Of a stretch of 64,000 bases of DNA, positions 53,853-63,523 are shown one piece after another. Position 1 is the stretch's first letter; each line of letters opens with the position of its first letter. Made by a program: the position numbers and the translations under genes. This DNA comes from Stenotrophomonas tumulicola. GTDB lineage: Bacteria; Pseudomonadota; Gammaproteobacteria; Xanthomonadales; Xanthomonadaceae. Under the pieces are notes generated by a model. That model was not told where the DNA came from. It saw nothing but the letters and a program-made list of their open reading frames with translations, and ran no database searches. The stretch spans positions 62,001 through 126,000 of the forward strand of contig NZ_JACGXS010000001.1 in assembly GCF_014117215.1 (NCBI RefSeq), written 5' to 3'.

Positions 53853-54980
53853 TCAGTCGTCCTGGTCCATGATTCCTTCGGCCAGCGCCACGCGGCTGCC
53901 ATCCAGCAGTCCACGGCTCAGCCGGCCTTCTTCGATGAAGAGCAGTTCGCCGTTCTCGCCCTTCTTGATGCTGCTGTCCACGGCGATGACGCGCTCCCCA
54001 TGGAAGTGGCTGACGTGCTGCATCGAGGTATGGCCGACCACGATGCGCTTGAGTCCAAGCCGGTCCAGCACGGCCTGCACGCCAGCCGTGTCCAGTCGTC
54101 CATCGAAGTAGCCGCGGTACCATATCGGGCTGGTCTTGCCGTCGTACAGCGGAGCGGTGGTGGGGTCGCCCTTGACCTGCTCGCGGGGGATGCCCAGCGA
54201 TGCCTGATAGGCGGCGTTGGTACGTGAAGGGTCCAGCGCCAGTTCCAGCGCATCCGGTGAAATGCCGCCGTGCAGGAACAGGGTGTCGCCGATCCGCAGC
54301 AGCACGGGCCGCGTGCGCAGCCACTGGCCGATCACCGAATCGGCGCCATACAGCTGTGGGTAGCTGCGTCCCAGCAGTTGCGCGCTGCGCAGGTATTTCG
54401 GATTGACGTAGCGCAGGTCATCGTACAGCACCATCGTTTCGTGGTTGCCGAGCACGAAGTGCACCGCGCCGCCCGCATCGGCCGCCTGCTGCTGCAGGCT
54501 GTACAGCAGCCAGAAGGCTTCGGTGACCTTCGGCCCGCGGTCGAACACGTCGCCGGCAACGACCAGCGTATCGGTGCCCAGCGACCAGTGGTCCTGTCCA
54601 TCGATCACCTTGTTGGCGCGCAGCAGGCGCACCAGCAGGTCGTATTGCCCATGGATGTCGGACAGCACGACGATCCGCGGGACTGCCGGCAGCACCGCTT
54701 GGGCAGGCATCGCGGGTGGCGCCACGTGCAGGGTGTGCGGATAACCGCAGCGGGCCGGGATGTCAGCGCCGCCGCCGTCGGTGGCCAGCGCACGTGACTC
54801 GACTTTGTCCTCGCATATCCACTGCAACCGCAGTCCGCTGCCGTCGCGGAAGACGTAAGGGCCATCCGCGTCCACGCGCGAGGCGGGTTCGGGAACCTCT
54901 CGCGCTGCCAGTGGGGCACTGGCCAGCAGGGCCACGGGAAGCCAGGCAATGGACAGGAAGATGGCGGCTTGGCGATTCAT
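53853..54980 (-). CDS. Exported PPP-type metallophosphoesterase
   Basis: A 375-residue protein with a signal peptide (IFLSIAWLPVALLASAPLAA). Metal-binding phosphoesterase motifs: VVLSDIHGQYDLLVRLL, VVAGDVFDRGPKV, VLGNHETM, and VVGHTSMQH with ending His residues. This is the calcineurin-like PPP fold, close to Shewanella-like phosphatases (ShelpH). Location is periplasmic; the substrate (phosphoprotein or small phosphate ester) is unknown. It is separated from the Rieske gene by 103 bp. A tetracysteine-free body and Ser-rich tail are ordinary for the group. Confidence 0.82.
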   Translation of the reverse strand: MNRQAAIFLSIAWLPVALLASAPLAAREVPEPASRVDADGPYVFRDGSGLRLQWICEDKVESRALATDGGGADIPARCGYPHTLHVAPPAMPAQAVLPAVPRIVVLSDIHGQYDLLVRLLRANKVIDGQDHWSLGTDTLVVAGDVFDRGPKVTEAFWLLYSLQQQAADAGGAVHFVLGNHETMVLYDDLRYVNPKYLRSAQLLGRSYPQLYGADSVIGQWLRTRPVLLRIGDTLFLHGGISPDALELALDPSRTNAAYQASLGIPREQVKGDPTTAPLYDGKTSPIWYRGYFDGRLDTAGVQAVLDRLGLKRIVVGHTSMQHVSHFHGERVIAVDSSIKKGENGELLFIEEGRLSRGLLDGSRVALAEGIMDQDD

Positions 54981-55105
54981 GGGCGGGTACCAGGATGTGG
55001 AGAGGGGACGCCACCGGGAGGCCGGTGATGCGCGATGTTATAACCCGTGTGATGGTATCCCCCGGCAGCGCGGCGTAGCCTGCGGGCAACGCACAGGAGA
55101 CCCCG

Positions 55106-56074
55106 ATGGGCCACGACCACGACCACCTGCCCAGCGAGATCCGCCACGAGAAGCCCTTGTGGTGGGCGCTCGGCCTGACCGCCACCTTCCTGCTGGCCGA
55201 AGTCATCGGCGCTTTCCTCACCAACAGCCTGGCGTTGCTGTCCGACGCCGCACACATGGCTACCGACACGCTGGCGCTGATGATCGCGCTGGTCGCGGTG
55301 CGGCTCAGCCGCCGCCCGCCCGATGCGCGGCGCACCTATGGCTATGCGCGGCTGGAAGCACTGGGCGCGATGTTCAACGGCGGCATGCTGTTCGTGGTGG
55401 CTGGCTACATCCTGTGGGAGGCGATCGCGCGCTTCCGCCAGCCGCAGGACATCGCCTCCACCGGCATGCTGGTGATCGCGGCGATCGGCTTGCTGGTGAA
55501 CCTCATCTCGATGCGGCTGCTGAAGGCCGGCAGTGGCGAAAGCCTGAACGTCAAAGGCGCCTACCTGGAAGTGTGGGCGGACATGCTGGGGTCGGTTGCC
55601 GTGATCATCGGTGCGCTGCTTATCCGCTGGACCGGCTGGAAGGTGATCGATCCGATCCTGGCGGTGCTGATCGGCCTGTGGGTGCTGCCACGCACCTGGG
55701 TGCTCATGCGCGAAGCGATCAATGTGTTGCTGGAGGGCGTGCCCAAGGGGATCGTGCTGGCCGATGTGCGCGGCACGCTGTGCGCCCATGGGGACGTGGT
55801 GGATGTGCATGACCTGCACGTATGGGCACTGGCGTCCAGTACGCCGGCGCTCAGCGCGCACGTGGTGATGGGCGAGGGGGCCGATGCGGACCGCGTACGC
55901 CGTGCTCTTGCCGACGCACTGCACGAACGCCATGGCATCGACCACGTCACCCTGCAACTGGAAGTCGACCACTGTGGTGATGCCTGCGCGATCGATCCGG
56001 CGGCCAGGGCCCATGACCACCAGGGGCACGACCACGCCGACGAACGCGGCCACCATGGACACGTGCACCGCTGA
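55106..56074 (+). CDS. CDF family zinc-type efflux transporter (CzcD/ZitB-like)
   Basis: A 322-residue six-helix CDF exporter. His-rich ends (MGHDHDHLP at the start; [20 protein letters not shown] at the finish) bind metal. [19 protein letters not shown] on helix 2 and [17 protein letters not shown] on helix 5 carry the HxxxD and DxxxD transport site, the Zn/Co pattern. A C-terminal domain has [24 protein letters not shown]. It exports Zn2+, Co2+ or Cd2+ by proton exchange. The gene is divergent from the phosphatase gene (125 bp). A weak SMAG-like pair follows it. Confidence 0.9.
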   Translation: MGHDHDHLPSEIRHEKPLWWALGLTATFLLAEVIGAFLTNSLALLSDAAHMATDTLALMIALVAVRLSRRPPDARRTYGYARLEALGAMFNGGMLFVVAGYILWEAIARFRQPQDIASTGMLVIAAIGLLVNLISMRLLKAGSGESLNVKGAYLEVWADMLGSVAVIIGALLIRWTGWKVIDPILAVLIGLWVLPRTWVLMREAINVLLEGVPKGIVLADVRGTLCAHGDVVDVHDLHVWALASSTPALSAHVVMGEGADADRVRRALADALHERHGIDHVTLQLEVDHCGDACAIDPAARAHDHQGHDHADERGHHGHVHR

Positions 56075-56088
56075 CCCTGCCTGCAACG

Positions 56089-56156
56089 GGGCGCCGGGCC
56101 CGGCCCGGCGAGCGCAGCGGCACGATCATCCGCCGCCCGGCACGGCCCGGCGCTAC
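56089..56156. repeat. Inverted pair of SMAG-like palindromes
   Basis: The left copy is GGCGCCGGGCCCGGCCCGGCGA with GGGG in place of the GTAG head; the right copy ends CGGCGCTAC (GTAG on the minus strand, 56153-56156). It lies between the CDF gene and gpmA. Confidence 0.6.
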
Positions 56157-56193
56157 ACTAGCTGCCTGCCTTCCCCTTGTTGGAGACCCTGCA

Positions 56194-56943
56194 GTGACCC
56201 GTAAACTCGTACTGTTGCGCCACGGCCAGAGCCAGTGGAACCTGGACAACCGCTTCACCGGCTGGGTCGATGTCGAACTCACCGACAAGGGGCGCCAGGA
56301 AGCGGCTGCCGCCGGTCGCCTGATGCGCGAAGAGGGCCTGCAGTTCGACGTCGCCCACACCTCGGTGCTCAAGCGCGCCATCCACACCCTGCAGGGGGCA
56401 TTGGCCGAACTGGACCAGGACTGGCTGCCGGTCAGCAAGAGCTGGCGCTTGAACGAACGTCACTACGGTGGCCTGCAGGGCCTGGACAAGGCCGAAACCG
56501 CAGCCAAACATGGCGAAGACCAGGTCAAGATCTGGCGCCGTTCGTACGATATCCCGCCACCGGCGATGGACATCGAGGATCCGGGCCACCCGATCCACGA
56601 CCGCCGCTATTCCACCCTGGACCGCAATGCGCTGCCGGGTACCGAATCGCTGGCTACCACGCTGGAACGCGTGCTGCCGTACTGGTTCGATTCCATCGCC
56701 CCGCAGTTGAAGGACGGCAAGACCGTGCTGGTCACCGCACATGGCAACTCGCTGCGCGCGCTGTACAAGTACCTCAACAACGTTTCGCGCGAGGAAATCC
56801 TCGAGCTGAACATCCCGACCGGCATCCCGCTGCTGTTCGAGCTGGACGATACGCTGGCCGTGCAGTCATTCCGTTACCTGGGTGACCCGGAAGCCGCACG
56901 CAAGGCGGCCGAAGCCGTGGCCAACCAGGGCAAAGCCAGGTAG
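56194..56943 (+). CDS. gpmA: 2,3-bisphosphoglycerate-dependent phosphoglycerate mutase
   Basis: A full-length 249-residue d[23 protein letters not shown] contains the phospho-accepting His and the RHG signature; [28 protein letters not shown] and [11 protein letters not shown] (second catalytic His) complete the active site. It interconverts 3- and 2-phosphoglycerate in glycolysis and gluconeogenesis. The start is GTG at 56194 (GTGACCCGTAAACTC), well matched to the family N-terminus. Monocistronic by layout. Confidence 0.97.
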   Translation: MTRKLVLLRHGQSQWNLDNRFTGWVDVELTDKGRQEAAAAGRLMREEGLQFDVAHTSVLKRAIHTLQGALAELDQDWLPVSKSWRLNERHYGGLQGLDKAETAAKHGEDQVKIWRRSYDIPPPAMDIEDPGHPIHDRRYSTLDRNALPGTESLATTLERVLPYWFDSIAPQLKDGKTVLVTAHGNSLRALYKYLNNVSREEILELNIPTGIPLLFELDDTLAVQSFRYLGDPEAARKAAEAVANQGKAR

Positions 56944-57017
56944 GGCGCGTCCATGACCCGTTGCTGGTGATGTGGCATCGACGCGTGGCGGCCGTTGTTC
57001 GCCACGCTGTTGTTGCG

Positions 57018-57041
57018 GTGACGGGCATGGCCCGTCACTAC
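57018..57041 (-). repeat. Single SMAG-variant palindrome
   Basis: Minus-strand reading: GTAGTGACGGGCCATGCCCG, then TCAC. GTAG head with a shortened stem and GTGACGGG arm instead of the common GCGCCGGG arm. It lies between gpmA and the DUF4262 gene. Confidence 0.6.
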
Positions 57042-57050
57042 CGATCCAGG

Positions 57051-57509
57051 TCAGACGATGCCAAGCGCTTCGTCGGCCGGCGCATCGCCATAGCCGGGTT
57101 GCCACGGGAAGCGGTGCGCGCTGTCGGGAAGGAACATGACCACGGCATGCAGCGGCCGTGGGCCGTAATGGCGTACGGCGGTCCCCAGGTAGTCGTCATG
57201 GCATTCGGCACGTACTGAACGGAAGACGACGTTGTACCCGCCTGCAAGGACCTCGCCATCTTCGACGTCGGTGCGGATCTGGTGCCCGGCAGCAAGCAGG
57301 TTCGCGCATTCCCCCAGGAGGGCATGTGCCTTGGAGCGCTGCAGGCCGAAGATGACGACCTCCGGGGCGGAATAGGAGGCCTGGAATCCGATCGAGTAGG
57401 AGAACCCCACTTCGCCATCCGGTCCAGGTAGCACGTGCAGGCAGTGCCAGCCATGCTGCTGGATGTCGTCGATCACTTTGCGGTCCTTGGAGCTATCCGG
57501 TGCTGTCAT
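57051..57509 (-). CDS. DUF4262 domain protein
   Basis: About 152 residues from ATG 57509; an ATG at 57557 is possible. It matches DUF4262: VIDDIQQHGWHCLHVLPG, GFSYSIGFQASYSAPEVVIFGL and a C-terminal part (VMFLPDSAHRFPWQPGYG). Family function is unknown. The protein is soluble and has no signal peptide. It is convergent with gpmA and divergent from the M13 peptidase gene. Confidence 0.8.
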   Translation of the reverse strand: MTAPDSSKDRKVIDDIQQHGWHCLHVLPGPDGEVGFSYSIGFQASYSAPEVVIFGLQRSKAHALLGECANLLAAGHQIRTDVEDGEVLAGGYNVVFRSVRAECHDDYLGTAVRHYGPRPLHAVVMFLPDSAHRFPWQPGYGDAPADEALGIV

Positions 57510-57646
57510 GGAGATCACGCTGGCCAATTGATCGTGGATGGGCCCGGGCAGTGTCACACGGGTAGTTGGTATTTGGGCGTGACCTTTGGCGGTCCCCCGC
57601 CTGTGCCGTCCGGGCTACCCTCAGGGATTACCCGCCGGAGAGTCCC

Positions 57647-59743
57647 ATGAAATTCCGCACCTTGGCCCCGCTGGGCCTGGCCGTCGCCATCGCGACGTCG
57701 CTGGCCGCCTGTGGCAAGACCGAAACCGCACCAGATGCCACTGCCGATGCCGCAAAGCCGGCGTTCGACCAGTCGCTGGTCAAGACCCCGCTGATTTCGC
57801 TCGACAGCGCCGACCTGGATACCGCTGTTTCGGCGTGTACCGATCTCAATGCCTTCGTCAACCAGAAGTGGTTGAGCGCCAATCCGGTTCCGGGCGACCA
57901 GACCACCTGGGGCAGCTTCGAGATACTGCGCGAGCGCTCGCTGGAGGTGCAGCACGCACTGGTGGAGCAGGCCGCTGGCAGCGACGCCAAGGCCGGTTCG
58001 GTGGAGGCCAAGATCGGCGACATCTGGAAGACCGGCAGCGACGAAGCGAAGATCGAGGCGGCAGGCCTTGCGCCGCTGCAGGCGCAGCTGGACAAGATTG
58101 CTGCGCTGGACGACACCGCCGCCATCACCCAGTACCTGCGCGACAGCCAGGCGCAGGGCCAGGGCGTGCTGTTCTCGCTGTTCGCCAATGCGGACTACAA
58201 GGACTCGGCCAACGTCATCGCCTACGTCGGCCAGGGTGGCCTCGGGCTGCCCGAGAAGGGCTACTACTTCGATGCGACGCAGGCCAAGATCCGCGATGCG
58301 TACGAGGCCTACATCACCCAGCTGCTGACCCTGTCCGGCGTGGACGCCGCACAGGCGGCCGAGCAGGCCAAGGCCGTGCTGGCGTTTGAAACCCGCCTGG
58401 CCAATGCCTCGTTGTCGCGCATCGAAATGCGCGATCCGTCGAAGCGCTACAACCCGGTCAGTGCCGCCGACGCAGACAAGCTGACCCCGAACTTCAGCTG
58501 GACCGCGCTGTTCGATACGCTGAAGGTGCCAGCTGCGCAGAAGTTCTCGCTGGCGCAGCCGCAGTTCTTCCAGGAAGTGGACAAGATGCTGGCCGACGTG
58601 CCGGCGTCCACCTGGCAGGCCTACCTGCGTTTCCACACCCTCGATGACGCCGCGCCGTACCTGGCCAGCGACATCGAGAAGGCCAACTTCGATTTCTACG
58701 GCAAGACCCTGCGCGGCCAGCAGGAAATGCAGCCGCGCTGGAAGCGCGTGCTGGATGCAGTGAACGGAGGCATGGGCGAAGCACTGGGCCAGCTGTACGT
58801 GGACGCCGTGTTCCCGGCCGAGTCCAAGGAGCAGATGGAGCATCTGGTGGAGAACCTGTCCGAAGCGCTCAAGGCCCGCCTGGAGAAGCTGGAATGGATG
58901 GGCGAAGACACCCGCGCGAAGGCGCTGGAGAAGTGGGCCAGCTTCACCCCGAAGATCGGCTACCCGGACAAGTGGCGTGACTGGTCTGGCCTGCAGACCA
59001 ACGGCGACAGCTACCTGGGCAACATGCAGGCCGCACGCGCCTACAACTACCGTTACGTGCTGGACAAGATCGGCAAGCCGGTGGACAAGACCGAGTGGGG
59101 CATGACCCCGCAGACCGTCAACGCCTATTACAACGCCACCAAGAACGAGATCGTGTTCCCGGCGGCGATCCTGCAGGCGCCGTTCTTCGACGCCAAGGCG
59201 GATCCGGCGCTGAACTACGGCGGCATCGGCGCCGTCATCGGCCACGAGATGATGCATGGCTATGACGACTCGGGCAGCCAGTTCGCTGCCAACGGCAACT
59301 TCGACAACTGGTGGACCGACGCCGACCGCAAGGCGTTCACCGAGCGTACCGACCAGTTGGTCGCGCAGTTCGATGGCTATGAGTCGCTGCCGGGCGTGAA
59401 CGTGAAGGGCAAGCTGACCCTGGGCGAGAACATCGGCGACCTTGGTGGCCTGACCGTGGCTTATGACGCGCTGCAGATGGCGCTGAAGGAAGACCCGAAG
59501 GCCAACGTGGAAGTTGACGGGTATACGCAGGACCAGCGCTTCTTCATGAACTGGGCCACCGTGTGGCGCCGCAACTTCACCGATGGCGAGCTGCGCGTGC
59601 GCCTGAACACCGATCCGCATGCACCGGCGAACTTCCGAGCCAATGGCGCACCGTCGAACATGCCTTCGTTCGCCGCGGCCTTCGAGTGCAAGGCCGGCCA
59701 GCCGATGGTCCGCGCCGACGACAAGCGCGTGGTGCTCTGGTAA
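57647..59743 (+). CDS. M13 family metalloendopeptidase (PepO/neprilysin-like) lipoprotein
   Basis: About 698 residues from ATG 57647, with a lipoprotein signal (ATSLAACGKT, Cys at about residue 20). The N-terminal cap domain (DLNAFVNQKWLSANPVPGDQTTWGSF) leads into the peptidase domain: NAYYNATKNEIVFPAAILQAPFF, VIGHEMMHGYDDSG with the zinc HExxH, and GENIGDLGGL with the third zinc Glu. The C-terminus CKAGQPMVRADDKRVVLW is family typical. It degrades short peptides in the periplasm or at the outer membrane. The gene is followed by an intrinsic terminator. Confidence 0.93.
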   Translation: MKFRTLAPLGLAVAIATSLAACGKTETAPDATADAAKPAFDQSLVKTPLISLDSADLDTAVSACTDLNAFVNQKWLSANPVPGDQTTWGSFEILRERSLEVQHALVEQAAGSDAKAGSVEAKIGDIWKTGSDEAKIEAAGLAPLQAQLDKIAALDDTAAITQYLRDSQAQGQGVLFSLFANADYKDSANVIAYVGQGGLGLPEKGYYFDATQAKIRDAYEAYITQLLTLSGVDAAQAAEQAKAVLAFETRLANASLSRIEMRDPSKRYNPVSAADADKLTPNFSWTALFDTLKVPAAQKFSLAQPQFFQEVDKMLADVPASTWQAYLRFHTLDDAAPYLASDIEKANFDFYGKTLRGQQEMQPRWKRVLDAVNGGMGEALGQLYVDAVFPAESKEQMEHLVENLSEALKARLEKLEWMGEDTRAKALEKWASFTPKIGYPDKWRDWSGLQTNGDSYLGNMQAARAYNYRYVLDKIGKPVDKTEWGMTPQTVNAYYNATKNEIVFPAAILQAPFFDAKADPALNYGGIGAVIGHEMMHGYDDSGSQFAANGNFDNWWTDADRKAFTERTDQLVAQFDGYESLPGVNVKGKLTLGENIGDLGGLTVAYDALQMALKEDPKANVEVDGYTQDQRFFMNWATVWRRNFTDGELRVRLNTDPHAPANFRANGAPSNMPSFAAAFECKAGQPMVRADDKRVVLW

Positions 59744-59767
59744 TCATCCGCTGGTGTTGAATCATTG

Positions 59768-59795
59768 AAAACCCGGCGCAAGCCGGGTTTTCTTT
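59768..59795 (+). terminator. Intrinsic terminator after the M13 peptidase gene
   Basis: AAAACCCGGC (59768-59777) pairs with GCCGGGTTTT (59782-59791) around GCAA, followed by CTTT. Good rho-independent form. Confidence 0.85.
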
Positions 59796-59805
59796 GGCCG
59801 CCGCA

Positions 59806-59880
59806 GTAGCGCCGGGCCATGCCCGGCGAGCGTCGCAGCGCGTGAGGTGGTGCATTCCGCCGAGCATGGCTCGGCGCTAC
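59806..59880. repeat. Inverted pair of SMAG REP elements
   Basis: GTAGCGCCGGGCCATGCCCG, then GCGA on the plus strand at 59806-59828, and the same family with GTAG on the minus strand at 59857-59880 (CGCCGAGCATGGCTCGGCG, then CTAC). GTAG heads point outward. Between the peptidase gene and mfd. Confidence 0.8.
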
Positions 59881-59892
59881 CAGGGAGCGGGG

Positions 59893-62800
59893 TCAGCCCG
59901 GCGCGAGCGTCGTCAACAACGCACGTGCCGCATTGAAGCGGTCCTCGGGCAAGGGAAGCGGGTGCTTGATTCGAAGCTTGTCCGGGCCGTCCATGCTGTA
60001 CAGGTTGGACTGCTTCTGGATCAGCTGGATCACCGCCATCGGGTCGATGTTCGGCTTGGCTTCGAACACGATGCGGCCCCCGGCCTCGCCCAGGTCCAGC
60101 TTGCGGATCCCCAGTTCGTTGGCCTGCAGTTTCAGCTCGGCGATGGCGAACAGGTGCTTGGCTGCATCCGGCAGCAGGCCGAAGCGGTCGATCATCTCCA
60201 CCTGCAGTTCGCGCAGTGCCGCACTGTCACGCGCGCTGGATATCCGCTTGTACAGCGTCAGGCGGGTGTGCACGTCCGGCAGGTAATCATCCGGGATCAG
60301 TGAGGGCACGTGCAGTTCCACATCAGCGCCGCGCACTTCCTGGCCAGCATCCAGGTCGGGCAGCTTGCCCTGGCGGATGCTGCGCACGGCGCGTTCCAGC
60401 AGCTCGGTGTACAGGCTGAAACCCACTTCGGCCATCTGTCCACTCTGGTCTTCGCCCAGCAGTTCACCGGCACCGCGGATTTCCAGGTCATGCGTGGCCA
60501 GGGTGAAGCCCGCACCCAGCTCGTCCATTGATGCGATGGCGTCCAGGCGCTTCTCCGCATCGGGGGTGATCGCGCGGCGATCCGGCACCACCAGGTAGGC
60601 GTAGGCGCGGTGGTGCGAGCGACCGACGCGACCACGCAGCTGGTGCAGCTGGGCCAGGCCGAAGCGGTCGGCACGATTGATGATGATGGTGTTGGCGTTG
60701 GGGATGTCGATGCCCGATTCGATGATCGTGGTCGACAGCAGCACGTTGAAACGCTGCTTCTGGAATTCCAGCATCACCCGTTCCAGCTCGCGCTCGGGCA
60801 TCTGCCCGTGGGCCACGCCGATGCGCGCTTCGGGTACCAGCTCGGACAGCTCGCGCTGCATGCGGCCGATGCTCTCCACGTCGTTGTGCAGGAAGTACAG
60901 CTGGCCACCGCGCGCCAGTTCGCGCTGGAAAGCCTCGCGCAGCAGGGCGTTGTCCCACTGGGTGATGAAGGTCTGCACCGCCAGCCGGTTCGGCGGCGGG
61001 GTGGCGATGATCGACAGGTCGCGCAGGCCGGCCATGGCCATGTTGAGCGTGCGCGGGATCGGCGTGGCGGTCAGGGTCAGCAGGTGCACGTTGGCGCGCA
61101 TTGCCTTCAGCGCTTCCTTCTGCCGCACGCCGAAGCGCTGCTCCTCGTCCACCACCACCAGGCCCAGGTCCTTGAACTTCACGTCCGGCTGCAGCAGGCG
61201 ATGGGTACCGATGATCACATCGATGGTGCCATCGGCGACCTTCTCCAGCTCGGCCTTGATTTCCTTGGTGGACTTGAAGCGCGACAGCACCTCCACCTTC
61301 ATCGGATAGTCGGCGAAACGGTCACGGAAGTTACGGTAATGCTGTTCGGCCAGCAGCGTGGTCGGTACCAGCACCGCGACCTGCTTGCCGGCACTGGCCG
61401 CAGCGAAGGCGGCACGCACGGCCACTTCGGTCTTGCCGAAACCGACGTCGCCGCAGACCACGCGGTCCATCGGCTGGCTGCTGGCGAGATCGCGCAGGGT
61501 GGCGTCGATGGCGGCCAGCTGGTCCGGGGTTTCCTCGAACGGGAAGCCGGCCGCGAAGGGTTCGTACAGGGCGCGGTCCACGTCCAGCGCAAGACCCGCG
61601 CGCGCGCGGCGACGCGCCTGGATCTCAAGCAGCTCGGCGGCCACGTCGCGCACTTTTTCGGCGGCCTTGCGCTTGGCCTTGGTCCATTGCTCGCCGCCCA
61701 GCGAATGCAATGGTGCGGTTTCCGCCGATGCACCCGAGTAACGGCTGATCAGGTGCAGCTGGGCCACCGGGACGTAGAGCCGGTCTCCCTTGGCGTATTC
61801 GATATCGAGGAACTCGCCGGGCATGCCGCCCACGTCCATCGCGATCAGGCCACGGTAGCGGCCCACGCCATGGTCTTCGTGCACGATCGGCGCGCCTTCG
61901 GTCAGCTCGCCGAGGTCGCGGATGATCGCTTCCGGTTCACGTCCGGCACGGCGCGTGCGGCGCTGCTGGCCGGCGCGCTCGGGGAACAGCTGGCGCTCGG
62001 TGAGCACCGCGATGCGCGGATCGTCCAGCGCGAAGCCATCTTCCAGTGGCGCCACGGTGATCGCAAAGCGCTCGCTGCCGCCCAGGAACGTGGGCAGGTC
62101 GGCGACCACCGGCGGCTTCAGCGAAGCCGCCTGCAGTACTTCCAGCAGCGCCTCGCGGCGGCCGGCGGAATCGGCTGCGATCAGTACGCGGCCAGGGTAC
62201 TGGTCGACGAAGGAAACCAGCGCCTGGCCGGAGGCTGCATCGCGCACGGCTACCGGCAATGGCGGCAGCGGCACCTCGCCCAGCGCATGCGCCTGCTCGA
62301 TGCGCGCATGCCCGGGTGGCCAGACTTCCACGCGCGGCAGGTCGTTGAGCTTCTCGCGCAGCAGGTCCGGGGAAAGGTACAGCTGGGTCGGCGGCAGCAG
62401 CGGGCGTTCGACATCGTGCCGGCGCTGCTCATAGCGCTGGCTGGTCTGCGCCCAGAATGCCGCGGCCGCTTCGCCTACGCCAGGTGCCACCACCGGCAGT
62501 ACATCGGTCGAAAAGTAGTCGAGCAGGGTGGCGGTGTGGTCGAAGAACAGCGGCAGGTAGTATTCGATGCCGGCCGGTGCCAGCCGCGACTTGAGATCCT
62601 GGTACAGCGAACTGCGCCGGGTATCGACATCGAAGCGCTCGCGCAGGGCATCCATCACCCGCGCGATGCTGGCATCGTCCATGGGCACTTCGCGGCCGGG
62701 CAGCATGTGCACGGCCTGTACCCTGTCCAGTGAACGCTGGGTTTCCGGGTCGAAGACGCGGATGGTGTCGATGTCCTCATCGAGCAGCTCCACCCGCAGC

Positions 62801-63357
62801 GGTTCATCGGCACCCATCGGATAGACGTCGAGCAGGCCACCGCGTACCGCGAAATCGCCCGGATCCATCACCTGCGGTACGTTGCGGTAACCCGCGCTCT
62901 CCAGCCGGCGTTTCTCTGCATCCAGGTCCAGGCGCTGGCCGACCTCGAGGTCGAAGCTGCCACCGATCACGTACTGCTTTGGTGCCAGCTGCTGCATCAG
63001 CGTCTGCACCGGGACTACCACCAGGCCACGCTTCAGGCCGGGCAGGCGATGCAATGCGGAAAGGCGTTGCGAGATGATGTCCGGGTGCGGGCTGAAGCGA
63101 TCGTAGGGCAGGGTTTCCCAGTCCGGGAAAGCCACCACCGGCAGCGATGGGTCGTTGCCCAGCAGCGTATGCAGGTCGGCTTCGATCTGGTTCGCGCCGT
63201 GGTTGTCGCGGGCGATGACCAGCAGCGGCCCATCGTGCGCCTGCGCGGCGCGTGCCAGGTACCAGGCCAGGGCGGTGGCCGAGGAGGGAGCGCGCCACCA
63301 GGCGCGGAGCTGGCCGGGACGCGGCAGCGGCGGAACGGGAAAAGGAGAGCGCGACAT
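59893..63357 (-). CDS. mfd: Transcription-repair coupling factor Mfd
   Basis: A full-length 1154-residue Mfd. The N-terminal UvrB-like region (LLVIARDNHGANQIEADL; PYDRFSPHPDIISQR) recruits UvrA. The CarD-like RNA-polymerase interaction domain is at about 500-570 (EGAPIVHEDHGVGRYRGL). The SF2/RecG-type translocase has Walker A GDVGFGKTEVA, helicase motif VVVDEEQRFGV, LTATPIPRTL, and HGQMPERELERVM. The C-terminal D7 domain ends the protein. It removes stalled polymerase and couples repair to transcription. Start ATG 63357 is followed by SRSPFPVPPLPRPGQ; the upstream 166 bp holds REP-like palindromes. Confidence 0.97.
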   Translation of the reverse strand: MSRSPFPVPPLPRPGQLRAWWRAPSSATALAWYLARAAQAHDGPLLVIARDNHGANQIEADLHTLLGNDPSLPVVAFPDWETLPYDRFSPHPDIISQRLSALHRLPGLKRGLVVVPVQTLMQQLAPKQYVIGGSFDLEVGQRLDLDAEKRRLESAGYRNVPQVMDPGDFAVRGGLLDVYPMGADEPLRVELLDEDIDTIRVFDPETQRSLDRVQAVHMLPGREVPMDDASIARVMDALRERFDVDTRRSSLYQDLKSRLAPAGIEYYLPLFFDHTATLLDYFSTDVLPVVAPGVGEAAAAFWAQTSQRYEQRRHDVERPLLPPTQLYLSPDLLREKLNDLPRVEVWPPGHARIEQAHALGEVPLPPLPVAVRDAASGQALVSFVDQYPGRVLIAADSAGRREALLEVLQAASLKPPVVADLPTFLGGSERFAITVAPLEDGFALDDPRIAVLTERQLFPERAGQQRRTRRAGREPEAIIRDLGELTEGAPIVHEDHGVGRYRGLIAMDVGGMPGEFLDIEYAKGDRLYVPVAQLHLISRYSGASAETAPLHSLGGEQWTKAKRKAAEKVRDVAAELLEIQARRRARAGLALDVDRALYEPFAAGFPFEETPDQLAAIDATLRDLASSQPMDRVVCGDVGFGKTEVAVRAAFAAASAGKQVAVLVPTTLLAEQHYRNFRDRFADYPMKVEVLSRFKSTKEIKAELEKVADGTIDVIIGTHRLLQPDVKFKDLGLVVVDEEQRFGVRQKEALKAMRANVHLLTLTATPIPRTLNMAMAGLRDLSIIATPPPNRLAVQTFITQWDNALLREAFQRELARGGQLYFLHNDVESIGRMQRELSELVPEARIGVAHGQMPERELERVMLEFQKQRFNVLLSTTIIESGIDIPNANTIIINRADRFGLAQLHQLRGRVGRSHHRAYAYLVVPDRRAITPDAEKRLDAIASMDELGAGFTLATHDLEIRGAGELLGEDQSGQMAEVGFSLYTELLERAVRSIRQGKLPDLDAGQEVRGADVELHVPSLIPDDYLPDVHTRLTLYKRISSARDSAALRELQVEMIDRFGLLPDAAKHLFAIAELKLQANELGIRKLDLGEAGGRIVFEAKPNIDPMAVIQLIQKQSNLYSMDGPDKLRIKHPLPLPEDRFNAARALLTTLAPG

Positions 63358-63453
63358 TGGCCGCCGATTCTAGCAGAGGCGATGGTCAACGCCGGGGGCA
63401 CCGGGCCATGCCATGCAATGCCGGGTCATGCCATGCAACGCCGGCCATGCCAC

Positions 63454-63514
63454 GTAGCGCCGAGCCATGCTCGGCGAGCGCATCGCGGATCCACCGGGCA
63501 TGGCCCGGCGCTAC
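63454..63514. repeat. Inverted pair of SMAG REP elements upstream of mfd
   Basis: GTAGCGCCGAGCCATGCTCG, then GCGA on the plus strand at 63454-63476, and the partner ending CGGCGCTAC at 63493-63514. Heads face outward, as at 59806-59880. Further degenerate CCATGCCATGCAACGCCGG copies lie just to the left (63400-63450). Confidence 0.75.
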
Positions 63515-63523
63515 CCGCAGACC

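Noticed and set aside
60610..62733. 707-residue frame opposite mfd
   Set aside because: Shadow of a highly conserved gene with all helicase motifs on the other strand.
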